The position numbers were made by a program, and so were the translations under genes. The notes under the pieces were generated by a model. That model made no database searches and had not been told where the DNA came from. It saw only the letters and a program-made list of their open reading frames with translations. A stretch of 10,827 nucleotides of DNA from an uncultured Muribaculaceae bacterium. Lineage in GTDB: Bacteria > Bacteroidota > Bacteroidia > Bacteroidales > Muribaculaceae. The DNA lies in contig CAJUHX010000066.1 of assembly GCA_910586455.1 (NCBI GenBank), forward strand, positions 1 through 10,827, written 5' to 3'. Shown piece by piece: positions 1 to 6,710 of this stretch. Each line of letters opens with the position of its first letter. The first letter of the stretch is position 1.

Positions 1-1640
1 GGGCCATGTATGCCCGCTACCGCGGCCGCACCGTATGCCCGCAGTGCCATGGCGGACGCCTGCGCCGTGAGGCCACCTATATAAAAGTCGACGGCCATAC
101 CATCAGCGACCTGGTGAAAATGCCGGTCGACCGTCTGGCCGAGGTCCTGGCCGCACTGAAACTCGATGAGCACGACAGCCGCATAGCCGAACGCCTGCTC
201 AAGGAAATATGCAGCCGGCTGGAATTTCTGCGGCAGGTAGGGCTGGGCTACCTTACTCTCGACCGCCTCAGCAACACTCTGTCGGGCGGCGAAAGCCAGC
301 GCATAAACCTTGCCACATCACTTGGCAGCAGCCTTGTAGGCTCGCTGTATATACTCGACGAACCGTCGATAGGCCTGCATCCGCGCGATACAGAGCGTCT
401 TATAGGCGTGCTGCGCAAGCTGCAGCGCATGGGCAACACCGTGGTGGTGGTAGAACACGATGAGGAGATAATGCGGGCCAGCGACCGTATAATTGACGTC
501 GGCCCCGATGCAGGCCGTCTGGGCGGCGAGATTGTGTACCAGGGTCCGGTCGACGGCATCGACAGCGCCGAGCGCTCGCACACCATGCGCTATCTGAGCG
601 GCAAGGAAAAGATTGAAGTACCGTCGAGCCGCCGCGCGCCTTCGGGTTACATAGAACTGAACGGAGCGTCGGAACACAATCTCAAGAACATCGACGTGCG
701 CTTTCCGCTTGGAGTAATGACAGCAGTGACCGGTGTGAGCGGCAGCGGCAAATCCACCCTTGTGCGCGATGTGCTGTACCGCTCGCTGCTGCGCAACATG
801 GGTGAGGCCGGCGATGCACCGGGGCGCCATAAAAATCTGAGCGGCGACCTGCGCAAAATATCGCGCGTGGAGTTCGTCGACCAGAATCCGATAGGCCGTT
901 CCACCCGATCCAATCCGGCCACTTATCTGAAAGCGTACGACGAGATACGAGCCTTGTTCGCCGACCAGCAGGCATCGCGCCAAATGGGATTTACCGCCGG
1001 ATATTTCTCGTTCAACACCGAAGGCGGACGCTGCGAGGAGTGCAAGGGCGAAGGCTCCATAACCATCGAAATGCAGTTCATGGCCGACATAACCATACCC
1101 TGCGAGGCCTGCCACGGCAAGCGCTTCAAGCCCGATGTCCTGGAGGTTAAGTACCGTGGAAAGAATATCTACGATGTGCTTGAGATGACTGTGGCTGAGG
1201 CAATAGAATTCTTCGCTGCCGGGGGAAGTACGGTCGAGAACCGCATTGTACGCCGCCTGCAGCCACTGGCCGACGTAGGACTGGGATATATCAGGCTGGG
1301 GCAGTCGTCGGCCACACTCTCGGGCGGCGAAAACCAGCGTGTGAAGCTGGCCTACTATCTGGCCATGGAGAGTCCGGAGCCTACCCTGTTCATATTCGAC
1401 GAACCCACCACCGGGCTGCACTTCCACGATATCAGACTGCTGCTTAACTCGTTCGACAGGCTTCTGCGCAAAGGACACAGCATAATAGTAATCGAACACA
1501 ATGTGGATGTGATACGTTGCGCCGACCATGTGATTGACATAGGGCCCGAAGGCGGCGAAGCCGGAGGCCGACTGGTAGCGTGCGGCACGCCGGAGGAAAT
1601 CAAAGCATGTCCGGAAAGCTATACCGGACGCTACTTGTAG
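1..1640 (+). CDS. uvrA: UvrA-family excinuclease ABC subunit A, 5'-truncated by the window edge
   Basis: DNA-damage recognition ATPase of nucleotide excision repair, which loads UvrB on lesions in the cytoplasm. The visible 544 residues (numbered from the Met at base 6) correspond to the C-terminal half or more of a protein usually about 930-950 residues long. The frame is open to the left edge, so that Met is internal. Visible in order: the second half of a zinc module (CPQC, 11-14); ABC signature LSGGESQR (92-99); Walker B LYILDEPSIGLH (114-125); second-domain Walker A GVSGSGKST (243-251); a full zinc finger with Cys 343, 346, 366 and 369; second signature LSGGENQR (438-445); and Walker B FIFDEPTTGLHFHD (462-475). 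The variant FIFDEPTTGLHFHDI and the relaxed ends resemble a UvrA paralogue common in Bacteroidota, so this may not be the only uvrA in the genome. No key motif is missing. The isoleucine codon ATA is used heavily. The stop codon lies inside the 3' end of the convergent phosphoethanolamine transferase gene. Confidence 0.94.
   Translation, partial: AMYARYRGRTVCPQCHGGRLRREATYIKVDGHTISDLVKMPVDRLAEVLAALKLDEHDSRIAERLLKEICSRLEFLRQVGLGYLTLDRLSNTLSGGESQRINLATSLGSSLVGSLYILDEPSIGLHPRDTERLIGVLRKLQRMGNTVVVVEHDEEIMRASDRIIDVGPDAGRLGGEIVYQGPVDGIDSAERSHTMRYLSGKEKIEVPSSRRAPSGYIELNGASEHNLKNIDVRFPLGVMTAVTGVSGSGKSTLVRDVLYRSLLRNMGEAGDAPGRHKNLSGDLRKISRVEFVDQNPIGRSTRSNPATYLKAYDEIRALFADQQASRQMGFTAGYFSFNTEGGRCEECKGEGSITIEMQFMADITIPCEACHGKRFKPDVLEVKYRGKNIYDVLEMTVAEAIEFFAAGGSTVENRIVRRLQPLADVGLGYIRLGQSSATLSGGENQRVKLAYYLAMESPEPTLFIFDEPTTGLHFHDIRLLLNSFDRLLRKGHSIIVIEHNVDVIRCADHVIDIGPEGGEAGGRLVACGTPEEIKACPESYTGRYL
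1609..1629 (-). terminator. Stem-loop at the uvrA/eptA-like convergent junction, possible terminator
   Basis: GTCCGG (1609-1614) pairs perfectly with CCGGAC (1624-1629) around a 9-base loop. Read on the minus strand, the stem begins one base after the stop codon of the phosphoethanolamine transferase gene and is followed by a moderately T-rich stretch (ATGCTTTGATTTCC). It could therefore end that transcript inside the uvrA coding region. There is no uninterrupted T run, so the terminator role is an inference. The stem could also be chance in GC-rich coding DNA. Confidence 0.35.
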
Positions 1641-3316
1641 AAGCCGCTGCGCTGCAGCATCACGAAGTCAGGAGCTCGCAGGCCGCTGCGGTCGAGTTCC
1701 ACCCCCTCGTTGTAGTCGTTGAGGTAACGTCGCACCGGTTCCCTATAGCCTGTATTGCACAGCGATTGCCCGGGACGGTGACCGTCGGCGGCTATTCCGG
1801 CCAGGTCGAGCAGGGTGTCGAACACGCTTGCGGTGGATGATACCTGCTTGCAGCGGTTATCGGCTGCAGCTTCGAATAATCCGGGATAGGCGCTGCGGAA
1901 CTGTGCCGACATCCACATCAGCGCAGGCACATGCAGCTGCCAGTAAGTGGGGGTGGGCGAGGCGTGCAGAAAGCGTTGCCTGTCGTCGTCGAATATATCC
2001 TCGCCATGGTCGGCGGTATAGAGCATCACCGAGCGGCAACCGCGGCTGTCGAGAATCTCTATCACGCTGTCTAACATGGCATCGGTGTAAAGTATGCTGT
2101 TATCGTAAGCATTCAGCAAATCGGCACGGTTGTGTGCGGTGGCCACAGTGGCGTCGTCGGGAGTAAAACGCCGGAAATCCGAGGTATATCGCTCGTGATA
2201 GCAGTAATGCGAACCATAAGTGTGCATGGTCACGAACACACGGCCTGAAGTGCAGCTATCGAGGTACTGCCGCAGATGTTCCAGCAGTTCATGGTCGTGA
2301 TGAACCGCTCCGTCGTCGCATAAACGACGACATTCGCCGGCCTGCGAAGAGAAGAAATCGATATACGAGCGGTTCTCTGCCTGGTTGGACAGAAACAGAG
2401 TCCGCACGCCAACCTCGTTGAATACCTCGAATATGCTTTTAACCCTATACACCGAGTCGCCGAAATTGTCGGCTCTGAGATTCGACAGCAGCATAGGCAC
2501 GGACTTGTGCGTGGTGTTGCTTTCAGAAAGCGTATATGGATAGCACAGCACGCCGTCGCGTACCGACAGACGTGGATTGTTCGGGCGGTCATAGCCGAAC
2601 AGCTGCCAGTTGTCGGCCCTCGAAGTTTCACCAATTACCAGCACATATACCTCGGGCACCGAATCGGGTCGGAGGCTCACGGCGTGGAATCTGAAGTTGC
2701 GCGAACTGTCGAAGTACCCCTCGGCCTGATTGACCCGGTTCACGGCCTCGCACAGGTTGCACACCACATTCAGCGGAAAGAGTTCGCGGCGCATGCTGTA
2801 GCGGTCGGCTGTGCTGTAGGCACCTGCGGCAAGCACCAGGCCTACAGACACCAGTGTAATGCCGGCCACACGCACATGACGCAGCTGAGCCTCTTCGGCA
2901 CGGCGCCCTCGCACGAGCAGAAACACGCTCAGCGCCAACGGCGGCAGATACAGCACCAGCACTGTGGCTATGGCCTTCCATAAATTACTCAGCAACTCGG
3001 TCACCTCGCCCACATTGGTGGTGGCCACGTTCATAAACATGTCGATGGCTATTATCGACTCGCCGTACAGGTACAGCAACACAATCTGGAAAGCGCACAG
3101 CACAGCCACAGGCAGACTAAGCAGTACCGCAAGTCCGCTGCGCCGGCACAGACCCATCATTACATAGTACAGTCCAAGAGGCAACACTATGCCGGTAAGC
3201 TTCGACAACAGCGTCCATGGCTCGCTCAGAGCAAGCCACACATTCGGTATCACCAGCAGCAACGGATATATCCACAGTAGCGGCCAAGGCGACAATATGC
3301 GTTCAGAAAGCTTCAT
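1631..3316 (-). CDS. EptA-type phosphoethanolamine transferase (sulfatase/alkaline phosphatase fold)
   Basis: Likely inner-membrane enzyme that moves phosphoethanolamine from phosphatidylethanolamine to lipid A or another envelope glycan, acting on the periplasmic side. The 561 residues divide into an N-terminal membrane part with about five hydrophobic segments (roughly 11-30, 41-57, 61-84, 112-135, 148-166) and a periplasmic catalytic domain from about 220. Family motifs are intact: VIGETSRADN (227-236) with the predicted nucleophile Thr231, SNTTHKSVPML (266-276), MHTYGSH (364-370), YDNSILYTD (404-412), TADHGED (434-440) with metal ligands Asp436 and His437, and His451 before a PALMW segment. 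Length fits the family (about 500-570). The start overlaps the 3' end of the upstream barrel gene by 14 bases, and its stop overlaps uvrA tail to tail by 10 bases. It probably depends on the barrel-gene promoter. The substrate is not evident; a related sulfatase-like transferase acting on a capsule or oligosaccharide is the main alternative. Confidence 0.87.
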   Translation of the reverse strand: MKLSERILSPWPLLWIYPLLLVIPNVWLALSEPWTLLSKLTGIVLPLGLYYVMMGLCRRSGLAVLLSLPVAVLCAFQIVLLYLYGESIIAIDMFMNVATTNVGEVTELLSNLWKAIATVLVLYLPPLALSVFLLVRGRRAEEAQLRHVRVAGITLVSVGLVLAAGAYSTADRYSMRRELFPLNVVCNLCEAVNRVNQAEGYFDSSRNFRFHAVSLRPDSVPEVYVLVIGETSRADNWQLFGYDRPNNPRLSVRDGVLCYPYTLSESNTTHKSVPMLLSNLRADNFGDSVYRVKSIFEVFNEVGVRTLFLSNQAENRSYIDFFSSQAGECRRLCDDGAVHHDHELLEHLRQYLDSCTSGRVFVTMHTYGSHYCYHERYTSDFRRFTPDDATVATAHNRADLLNAYDNSILYTDAMLDSVIEILDSRGCRSVMLYTADHGEDIFDDDRQRFLHASPTPTYWQLHVPALMWMSAQFRSAYPGLFEAAADNRCKQVSSTASVFDTLLDLAGIAADGHRPGQSLCNTGYREPVRRYLNDYNEGVELDRSGLRAPDFVMLQRSGFYK

Positions 3317-4469
3317 TTATCGAAAATATGAATCCTTTGCAATGGCGGCCGAATCCAAGGTCGAGCCGCACGTTAACCCTTTGTTTGAATTCCCAGCGGT
3401 AGCCGATGCCGTAGTTCGGCAGCACCTTGCGCCAGCGCAGCGATTCAAAGCGGTCGAATACCGTGCCCGCTCCTACCCAGGCCACCAGCCCGTTACGACG
3501 CCATACATGCTGGCGAAGCTCCACACAGCCTGAGATAGCGCATTTGTCGCGGTAGCGGCCCTCGTAGTAGCCGCGCATGTCGTCGCTGCCGCCGAAAGTC
3601 GACAACAATCCCCATGGAGTATTGCCGTAGGTGAGGCGGGTATGAAAATCTCCGGCCAGCACCGCGCCTTTCCACAGCTGCCTGTACACACTAAAGGTTA
3701 GCTCGCTCATGGAAAATGCGTTGCGGTTGAGCATAAAGCGCGGATTAAACTGCTGGTTGAATCGCAGGTACACTCCGCGATAGGCACTATTGAGGTCGTC
3801 GCGGGTGTCGTATACCACCGTGAATCCCACCCCGAAATTGAACGTGCGCTTATCCTCGCCCTCCCACAGCCATGGTTTGCCGAACTTGCGGCCGTTGATA
3901 TACTCGAAGTCCACCCGCGGCCCCAGATACAACCCGTCGGCAAGTTTCCAGGTAAAATCAGCCGTGGCACTCGAGGCCAGATACTTGTAGTTCGATTCGT
4001 TGGCATCGTCGACATTCATATCATAGCCGATACCCCAGAATTTCGACTTTACCGACGAGAAGTTTACGTCGTAGTGCAGGCGGCGGTCGCCGCGGAATAT
4101 GTTGGTACCCTCCACACCAAGCTGAAAAAACAGGCTTGTAGTAGCCTTTAGATACAGCGATACGTTCGACTTGGGCAGCAGACTGTCCACACCGTGGCAA
4201 CGGTACATGCCCGCAGCCACAAGGCCGATGCCGAATTTAGTGTCCGACGAATAATACGGACCTCCTATAAAGCTGACATCCAAAGGTTTGTCGGGATGCG
4301 GTTTGTTGGTATCGTCGAAATAGTCGATAATTCTGCGTATGATATTCTTTTTCACGGCTACGGTATCACTGCCGGCGCTGCTCACCGAAGCAATGGAATC
4401 TGCTGTCTGCCCGGCCAATAAAGGCAGCGCAGACAGCATACTCAGTAATATGGAAATCAGATGCTTCAT
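3303..4469 (-). CDS. POTRA-less BamA/TamA (Omp85) family outer-membrane beta-barrel protein
   Basis: Predicted outer-membrane barrel of the Omp85 / surface-antigen D15 type (Pfam PF01103). From the chosen start the protein has 388 residues: signal peptide MKHLISILLSMLSALPLLAG (1-20), a short linker IIDYFDDTNKP (47-57), then alternating beta strands to the end. Family marks are VVYDTRDD (218-225), the conserved loop FGGSDDMRGYYEGRYRD (292-308) containing the RGY element (299-301), and a C-terminal strand ending in Phe, as expected for the BAM beta-signal. There is no room for POTRA repeats, unlike BamA or TamA. An in-frame Met 12 codons upstream (base 4505) exists, but it would put a polar His-rich tail ahead of the signal peptide, so base 4469 is preferred. 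It is the first gene of a two-gene operon with the phosphoethanolamine transferase. Transported or assembled partner unknown. Confidence 0.86.
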   Translation of the reverse strand: MKHLISILLSMLSALPLLAGQTADSIASVSSAGSDTVAVKKNIIRRIIDYFDDTNKPHPDKPLDVSFIGGPYYSSDTKFGIGLVAAGMYRCHGVDSLLPKSNVSLYLKATTSLFFQLGVEGTNIFRGDRRLHYDVNFSSVKSKFWGIGYDMNVDDANESNYKYLASSATADFTWKLADGLYLGPRVDFEYINGRKFGKPWLWEGEDKRTFNFGVGFTVVYDTRDDLNSAYRGVYLRFNQQFNPRFMLNRNAFSMSELTFSVYRQLWKGAVLAGDFHTRLTYGNTPWGLLSTFGGSDDMRGYYEGRYRDKCAISGCVELRQHVWRRNGLVAWVGAGTVFDRFESLRWRKVLPNYGIGYRWEFKQRVNVRLDLGFGRHCKGFIFSINEAF

Positions 4470-4549
4470 AATGTGGTGAATGTGATAGAATAAACCTATT
4501 GTCACATATTTAACAAGTCAGGCATACACAGTGTTTTATGCCAAAGTCC

Positions 4550-4557
4550 CAAAATTA
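4550..4557 (-). promoter_or_regulatory. Putative -7 promoter box for the Omp85 barrel operon
   Basis: On the minus strand this reads TAATTTTG, an exact match to the Bacteroidota primary-sigma consensus TAnnTTTG. It lies 80 bases upstream of the chosen barrel start codon, giving a leader of roughly 70 bases. No convincing TTTG -33 element sits at the usual spacing: the nearest TTG is about 25 bases upstream. Support is therefore the -7 box plus its position in the divergent gap. Confidence 0.55.
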
Positions 4558-4570
4558 CAAAAAAAATTAG

Positions 4571-4578
4571 TAACTTTG
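4571..4578 (+). promoter_or_regulatory. Putative -7 promoter box for prfA-pyrF
   Basis: TAACTTTG matches the Bacteroidota consensus TAnnTTTG exactly and lies 25 bases before the prfA start codon, implying a short leader of about 15-20 bases. An eight-A tract (4559-4566) precedes it. No clear -33 TTTG is seen at the expected spacing. The divergent minus-strand box lies 13 bases away, so the two polymerase footprints would overlap. Confidence 0.65.
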
Positions 4579-4603
4579 CATTCAATAACGAAACAGTCGA
4601 AAA

Positions 4604-5713
4604 ATGGTTGAAAATTCACTCCTTCAGCGCCTGAACGGCATTGAAGCACGTTTTGAGGAAATAGGTACCCTCATCACCGACCCGTCGGTAATCGCCGACA
4701 TGAAGCGATATGTGCGCCTGACTAAAGAATACAAAGACCTGGAGAAGCTTACCGCCGCGGCAAGGCGTTACCGCACCCTGCTGGATAATGCCGACGAAGC
4801 CCGCCTGCTGCTCGAAAGCGAACAGGACCCCGAAATGCGTGAGATGGCCCGCGAGCAACTCGACAACGCACGCCGTGAAATCCCCGTTATGGAAGAGGAA
4901 ATCAAGCTGTTGCTCATACCCGCCGACCCCGAAGACTCCAAGAACGCCATACTTGAAATACGCGGCGGCACCGGAGGCGACGAGGCTGCAATATTCGCCG
5001 GCGACCTTTGCAAAATGTACATAAAATACTGTGAGAGCAAAGGCTGGTCGGTTGCCGTTACATCGGCCAGCGAAGGCGCCGCAGGCGGCTACAAGGAAGT
5101 GGTGCTGTCGGTGACCGGCGACGGTGTGTACGGCACTCTCAAATACGAAAGCGGCGTACACCGCGTGCAGCGTGTGCCGGCCACCGAAACACAGGGCCGT
5201 GTACACACATCGGCTGCCACAGTGGCGGTATTGCCCGAGGCCGAGCCTTTCGACGTGGAAATCAACGAAGGCGAAATCAAATGGGATACCTTCCGCAGCG
5301 GCGGCGCCGGCGGACAGAACGTAAACAAAGTGGAATCGGGCGTGCGACTGCGCTATATGTGGAAGAACCCCAACACCGGCGAAACCGAGGAAATCCTCAT
5401 AGAGTGTACCGAAACCCGCGACCAGCCCAAGAACAAGGAGCGTGCCCTATCGCGCCTGCGCACTTTCATCTACGACAAGGAACACCAGAAATACATCGAT
5501 GATATTGCGTCGCGCCGCAAGACCATGGTCAGCACCGGCGACCGCAGCGCCAAGATACGCACCTACAATTACCCGCAGGGGCGCATCACCGACCACCGCA
5601 TAAACTACACCATTTACAATCTGCAGGCATTTGTCGACGGCGACATCCAGGACGTAATCGACCAGCTGACCATTGCCGAAAACGCCGAAAAACTCAAAGC
5701 GGCTGAACTGTAA
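4604..5713 (+). CDS. prfA: Peptide chain release factor 1 (RF1)
   Basis: Releases finished peptides at UAA and UAG stop codons on the ribosome. The 369 residues contain an N-terminal helical domain 1 (about 1-110), the stop-codon recognition element RVPATE with the P-A-T tripeptide (192-194) that marks RF1 rather than RF2 (SPF), and the catalytic GGQ (236-238), whose Gln is normally methylated by PrmC. The conserved GDRSAKIRTYNYPQGR segment (312-327) follows. After the GGQ there is a short extra stretch, MWKNPNTGETEE (252-263), compared with E. coli RF1; I recall the same in other Bacteroidales RF1 sequences. The start is set by a good N-terminus (MVENSLLQRLNGIEARFEE) a short distance behind a TAnnTTTG box. 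No Shine-Dalgarno is seen, only A-rich DNA. pyrF follows after 56 bases and is probably co-transcribed. Confidence 0.97.
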   Translation: MVENSLLQRLNGIEARFEEIGTLITDPSVIADMKRYVRLTKEYKDLEKLTAAARRYRTLLDNADEARLLLESEQDPEMREMAREQLDNARREIPVMEEEIKLLLIPADPEDSKNAILEIRGGTGGDEAAIFAGDLCKMYIKYCESKGWSVAVTSASEGAAGGYKEVVLSVTGDGVYGTLKYESGVHRVQRVPATETQGRVHTSAATVAVLPEAEPFDVEINEGEIKWDTFRSGGAGGQNVNKVESGVRLRYMWKNPNTGETEEILIECTETRDQPKNKERALSRLRTFIYDKEHQKYIDDIASRRKTMVSTGDRSAKIRTYNYPQGRITDHRINYTIYNLQAFVDGDIQDVIDQLTIAENAEKLKAAEL

Positions 5714-5769
5714 CCTGCGACTGACCGCCATGTCGGTAACATTTATGATTAAACAAGCTCATAATATAC

Positions 5770-6603
5770 ATGAAACGTACCGAACTTATAGAAAACATCC
5801 GCAGCAAGGGCTCGTTCCTCTGCGTGGGTCTTGACCCTGACATCAAAAAACTGCCGGCTCACCTTCTCAAGGAAGAAAACCCCATTTTCGCTTTCAACAA
5901 AGCCATTATCGATGCCACCGCCCCCTATACCGTAGCATACAAGCCTAATCTGGCTTTCTACGAGAGCGAGGGCATCGAAGGCATGAAAGCCCTCGATATG
6001 ACGGTGAAATATATCAAGGAAAATTATCCCGACCAGTTTGTGATAGCCGACGCCAAGCGCGGCGACATCGGCAACACCGCAGCCATGTATGCCCGCAGCC
6101 TCTTTGAAACTCTCGGTGCCGACGCCGTGACTGTGGCCCCATACATGGGCGCCGACTCGGTGACTCCCTTCACCGCCTATGACGACAAATGGACCGTACT
6201 GCTGGCCCTTACCAGCAATAAGGGCTACGAGGACTTCGAGCTGATGGAAGACAAGCACGGGCACCGCCTGTTCGAGCGTGTGCTATTCCGCTCGCAGCGC
6301 TGGGGCTCACCCGTAAACATGATGTATGTGGTAGGCGCCACCCGCGGTGAACTCATAGCCGATGTTCGCAAGATTGCACAGCGCAACTTCCTGCTGGTAC
6401 CAGGCGTAGGCGCTCAGGGCGGCAGCCTCGAAGAGGTGGTACGCTACGGCCTGCTGCCCGACGAATGCGGCCTGCTGGTGAACTCGTCGCGCGGCATCAT
6501 ATACGCATCGTCGGGCGAAGACTTCGCACAGGCTGCCGGAGAAGCCGCAAAAAAACTGGCCGGAGAGATGGACACCCTGCTCCGCGAAAACGGTTTTAAA
6601 TAA
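5770..6603 (+). CDS. pyrF: Orotidine 5'-phosphate decarboxylase, type 2
   Basis: Last step of de novo UMP synthesis: decarboxylation of OMP in the cytoplasm. The protein has 277 residues, the length of the longer type 2 (TIGR02127-like) subfamily rather than the roughly 230-residue E. coli form. Visible motifs are FLCVGLDPD (16-24), substrate-binding VAYKPN (55-60), the catalytic Asp94-x-Lys96-x-x-Asp99 array in IADAKRGDIGNT (92-103), phosphate-loop elements LVPGVGAQGG (209-218) and SSRGI (239-243). All catalytic residues are present. It lies 56 bases after prfA with no exact TAnnTTTG box in between, so read-through from the prfA promoter is likely. Directly after the stop codon is a run of seven T preceded by only a weak AAAA/TTTT pairing, so transcription may end there inefficiently before the pgk promoter. 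Confidence 0.97.
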   Translation: MKRTELIENIRSKGSFLCVGLDPDIKKLPAHLLKEENPIFAFNKAIIDATAPYTVAYKPNLAFYESEGIEGMKALDMTVKYIKENYPDQFVIADAKRGDIGNTAAMYARSLFETLGADAVTVAPYMGADSVTPFTAYDDKWTVLLALTSNKGYEDFELMEDKHGHRLFERVLFRSQRWGSPVNMMYVVGATRGELIADVRKIAQRNFLLVPGVGAQGGSLEEVVRYGLLPDECGLLVNSSRGIIYASSGEDFAQAAGEAAKKLAGEMDTLLRENGFK

Positions 6604-6644
6604 TTTTTTTGATTAGTGCACAAACTTATCTCGTAAAAAAAGCG

Positions 6645-6652
6645 TAATTTTG
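6645..6652 (+). promoter_or_regulatory. Putative -7 promoter box for pgk
   Basis: TAATTTTG is an exact match to TAnnTTTG. It stands 58 bases before the pgk start codon, in the 107-base pyrF-pgk gap, and would give an A-rich leader of about 50 bases. A TTTG at 6608-6611 is 33 bases upstream of the box, too far for the usual -33 element. A separate promoter would let this glycolytic gene be expressed at high level independently of prfA-pyrF. Confidence 0.65.
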
Positions 6653-6710
6653 TATGTCGAAAACATATTCCGGCAAATACAATTAAAACCAAACATAAAA
6701 CTTATTAATC

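Noticed and set aside
318..1529. Long open frame on the minus strand opposite uvrA (403 codons)
   Set aside because: It lies wholly antisense to a clearly functional uvrA, shows no recognisable domain, and is the kind of shadow frame expected from this codon usage. Similar shadows lie opposite prfA, pyrF and pgk.
2312..2331. 7-bp perfect inverted repeat with a 6-base loop inside the EptA-like gene (GTCGTCG / CGACGAC)
   Set aside because: It lies inside conserved-length coding sequence and consists of GC-rich Arg and Asp codons. Chance is the simplest explanation.
4470..4505. Earlier Met start for the Omp85 barrel protein
   Set aside because: It would add 12 residues (MTIGLFYHIHHI) ahead of a textbook signal peptide. 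Start at 4469 preferred.
6589..6610. Possible terminator after pyrF (AAAACGGTTTT followed by T7)
   Set aside because: Only a 4-bp A/T stem with a 3-base loop can form, too weak to call a terminator even though a T run follows the stop codon.
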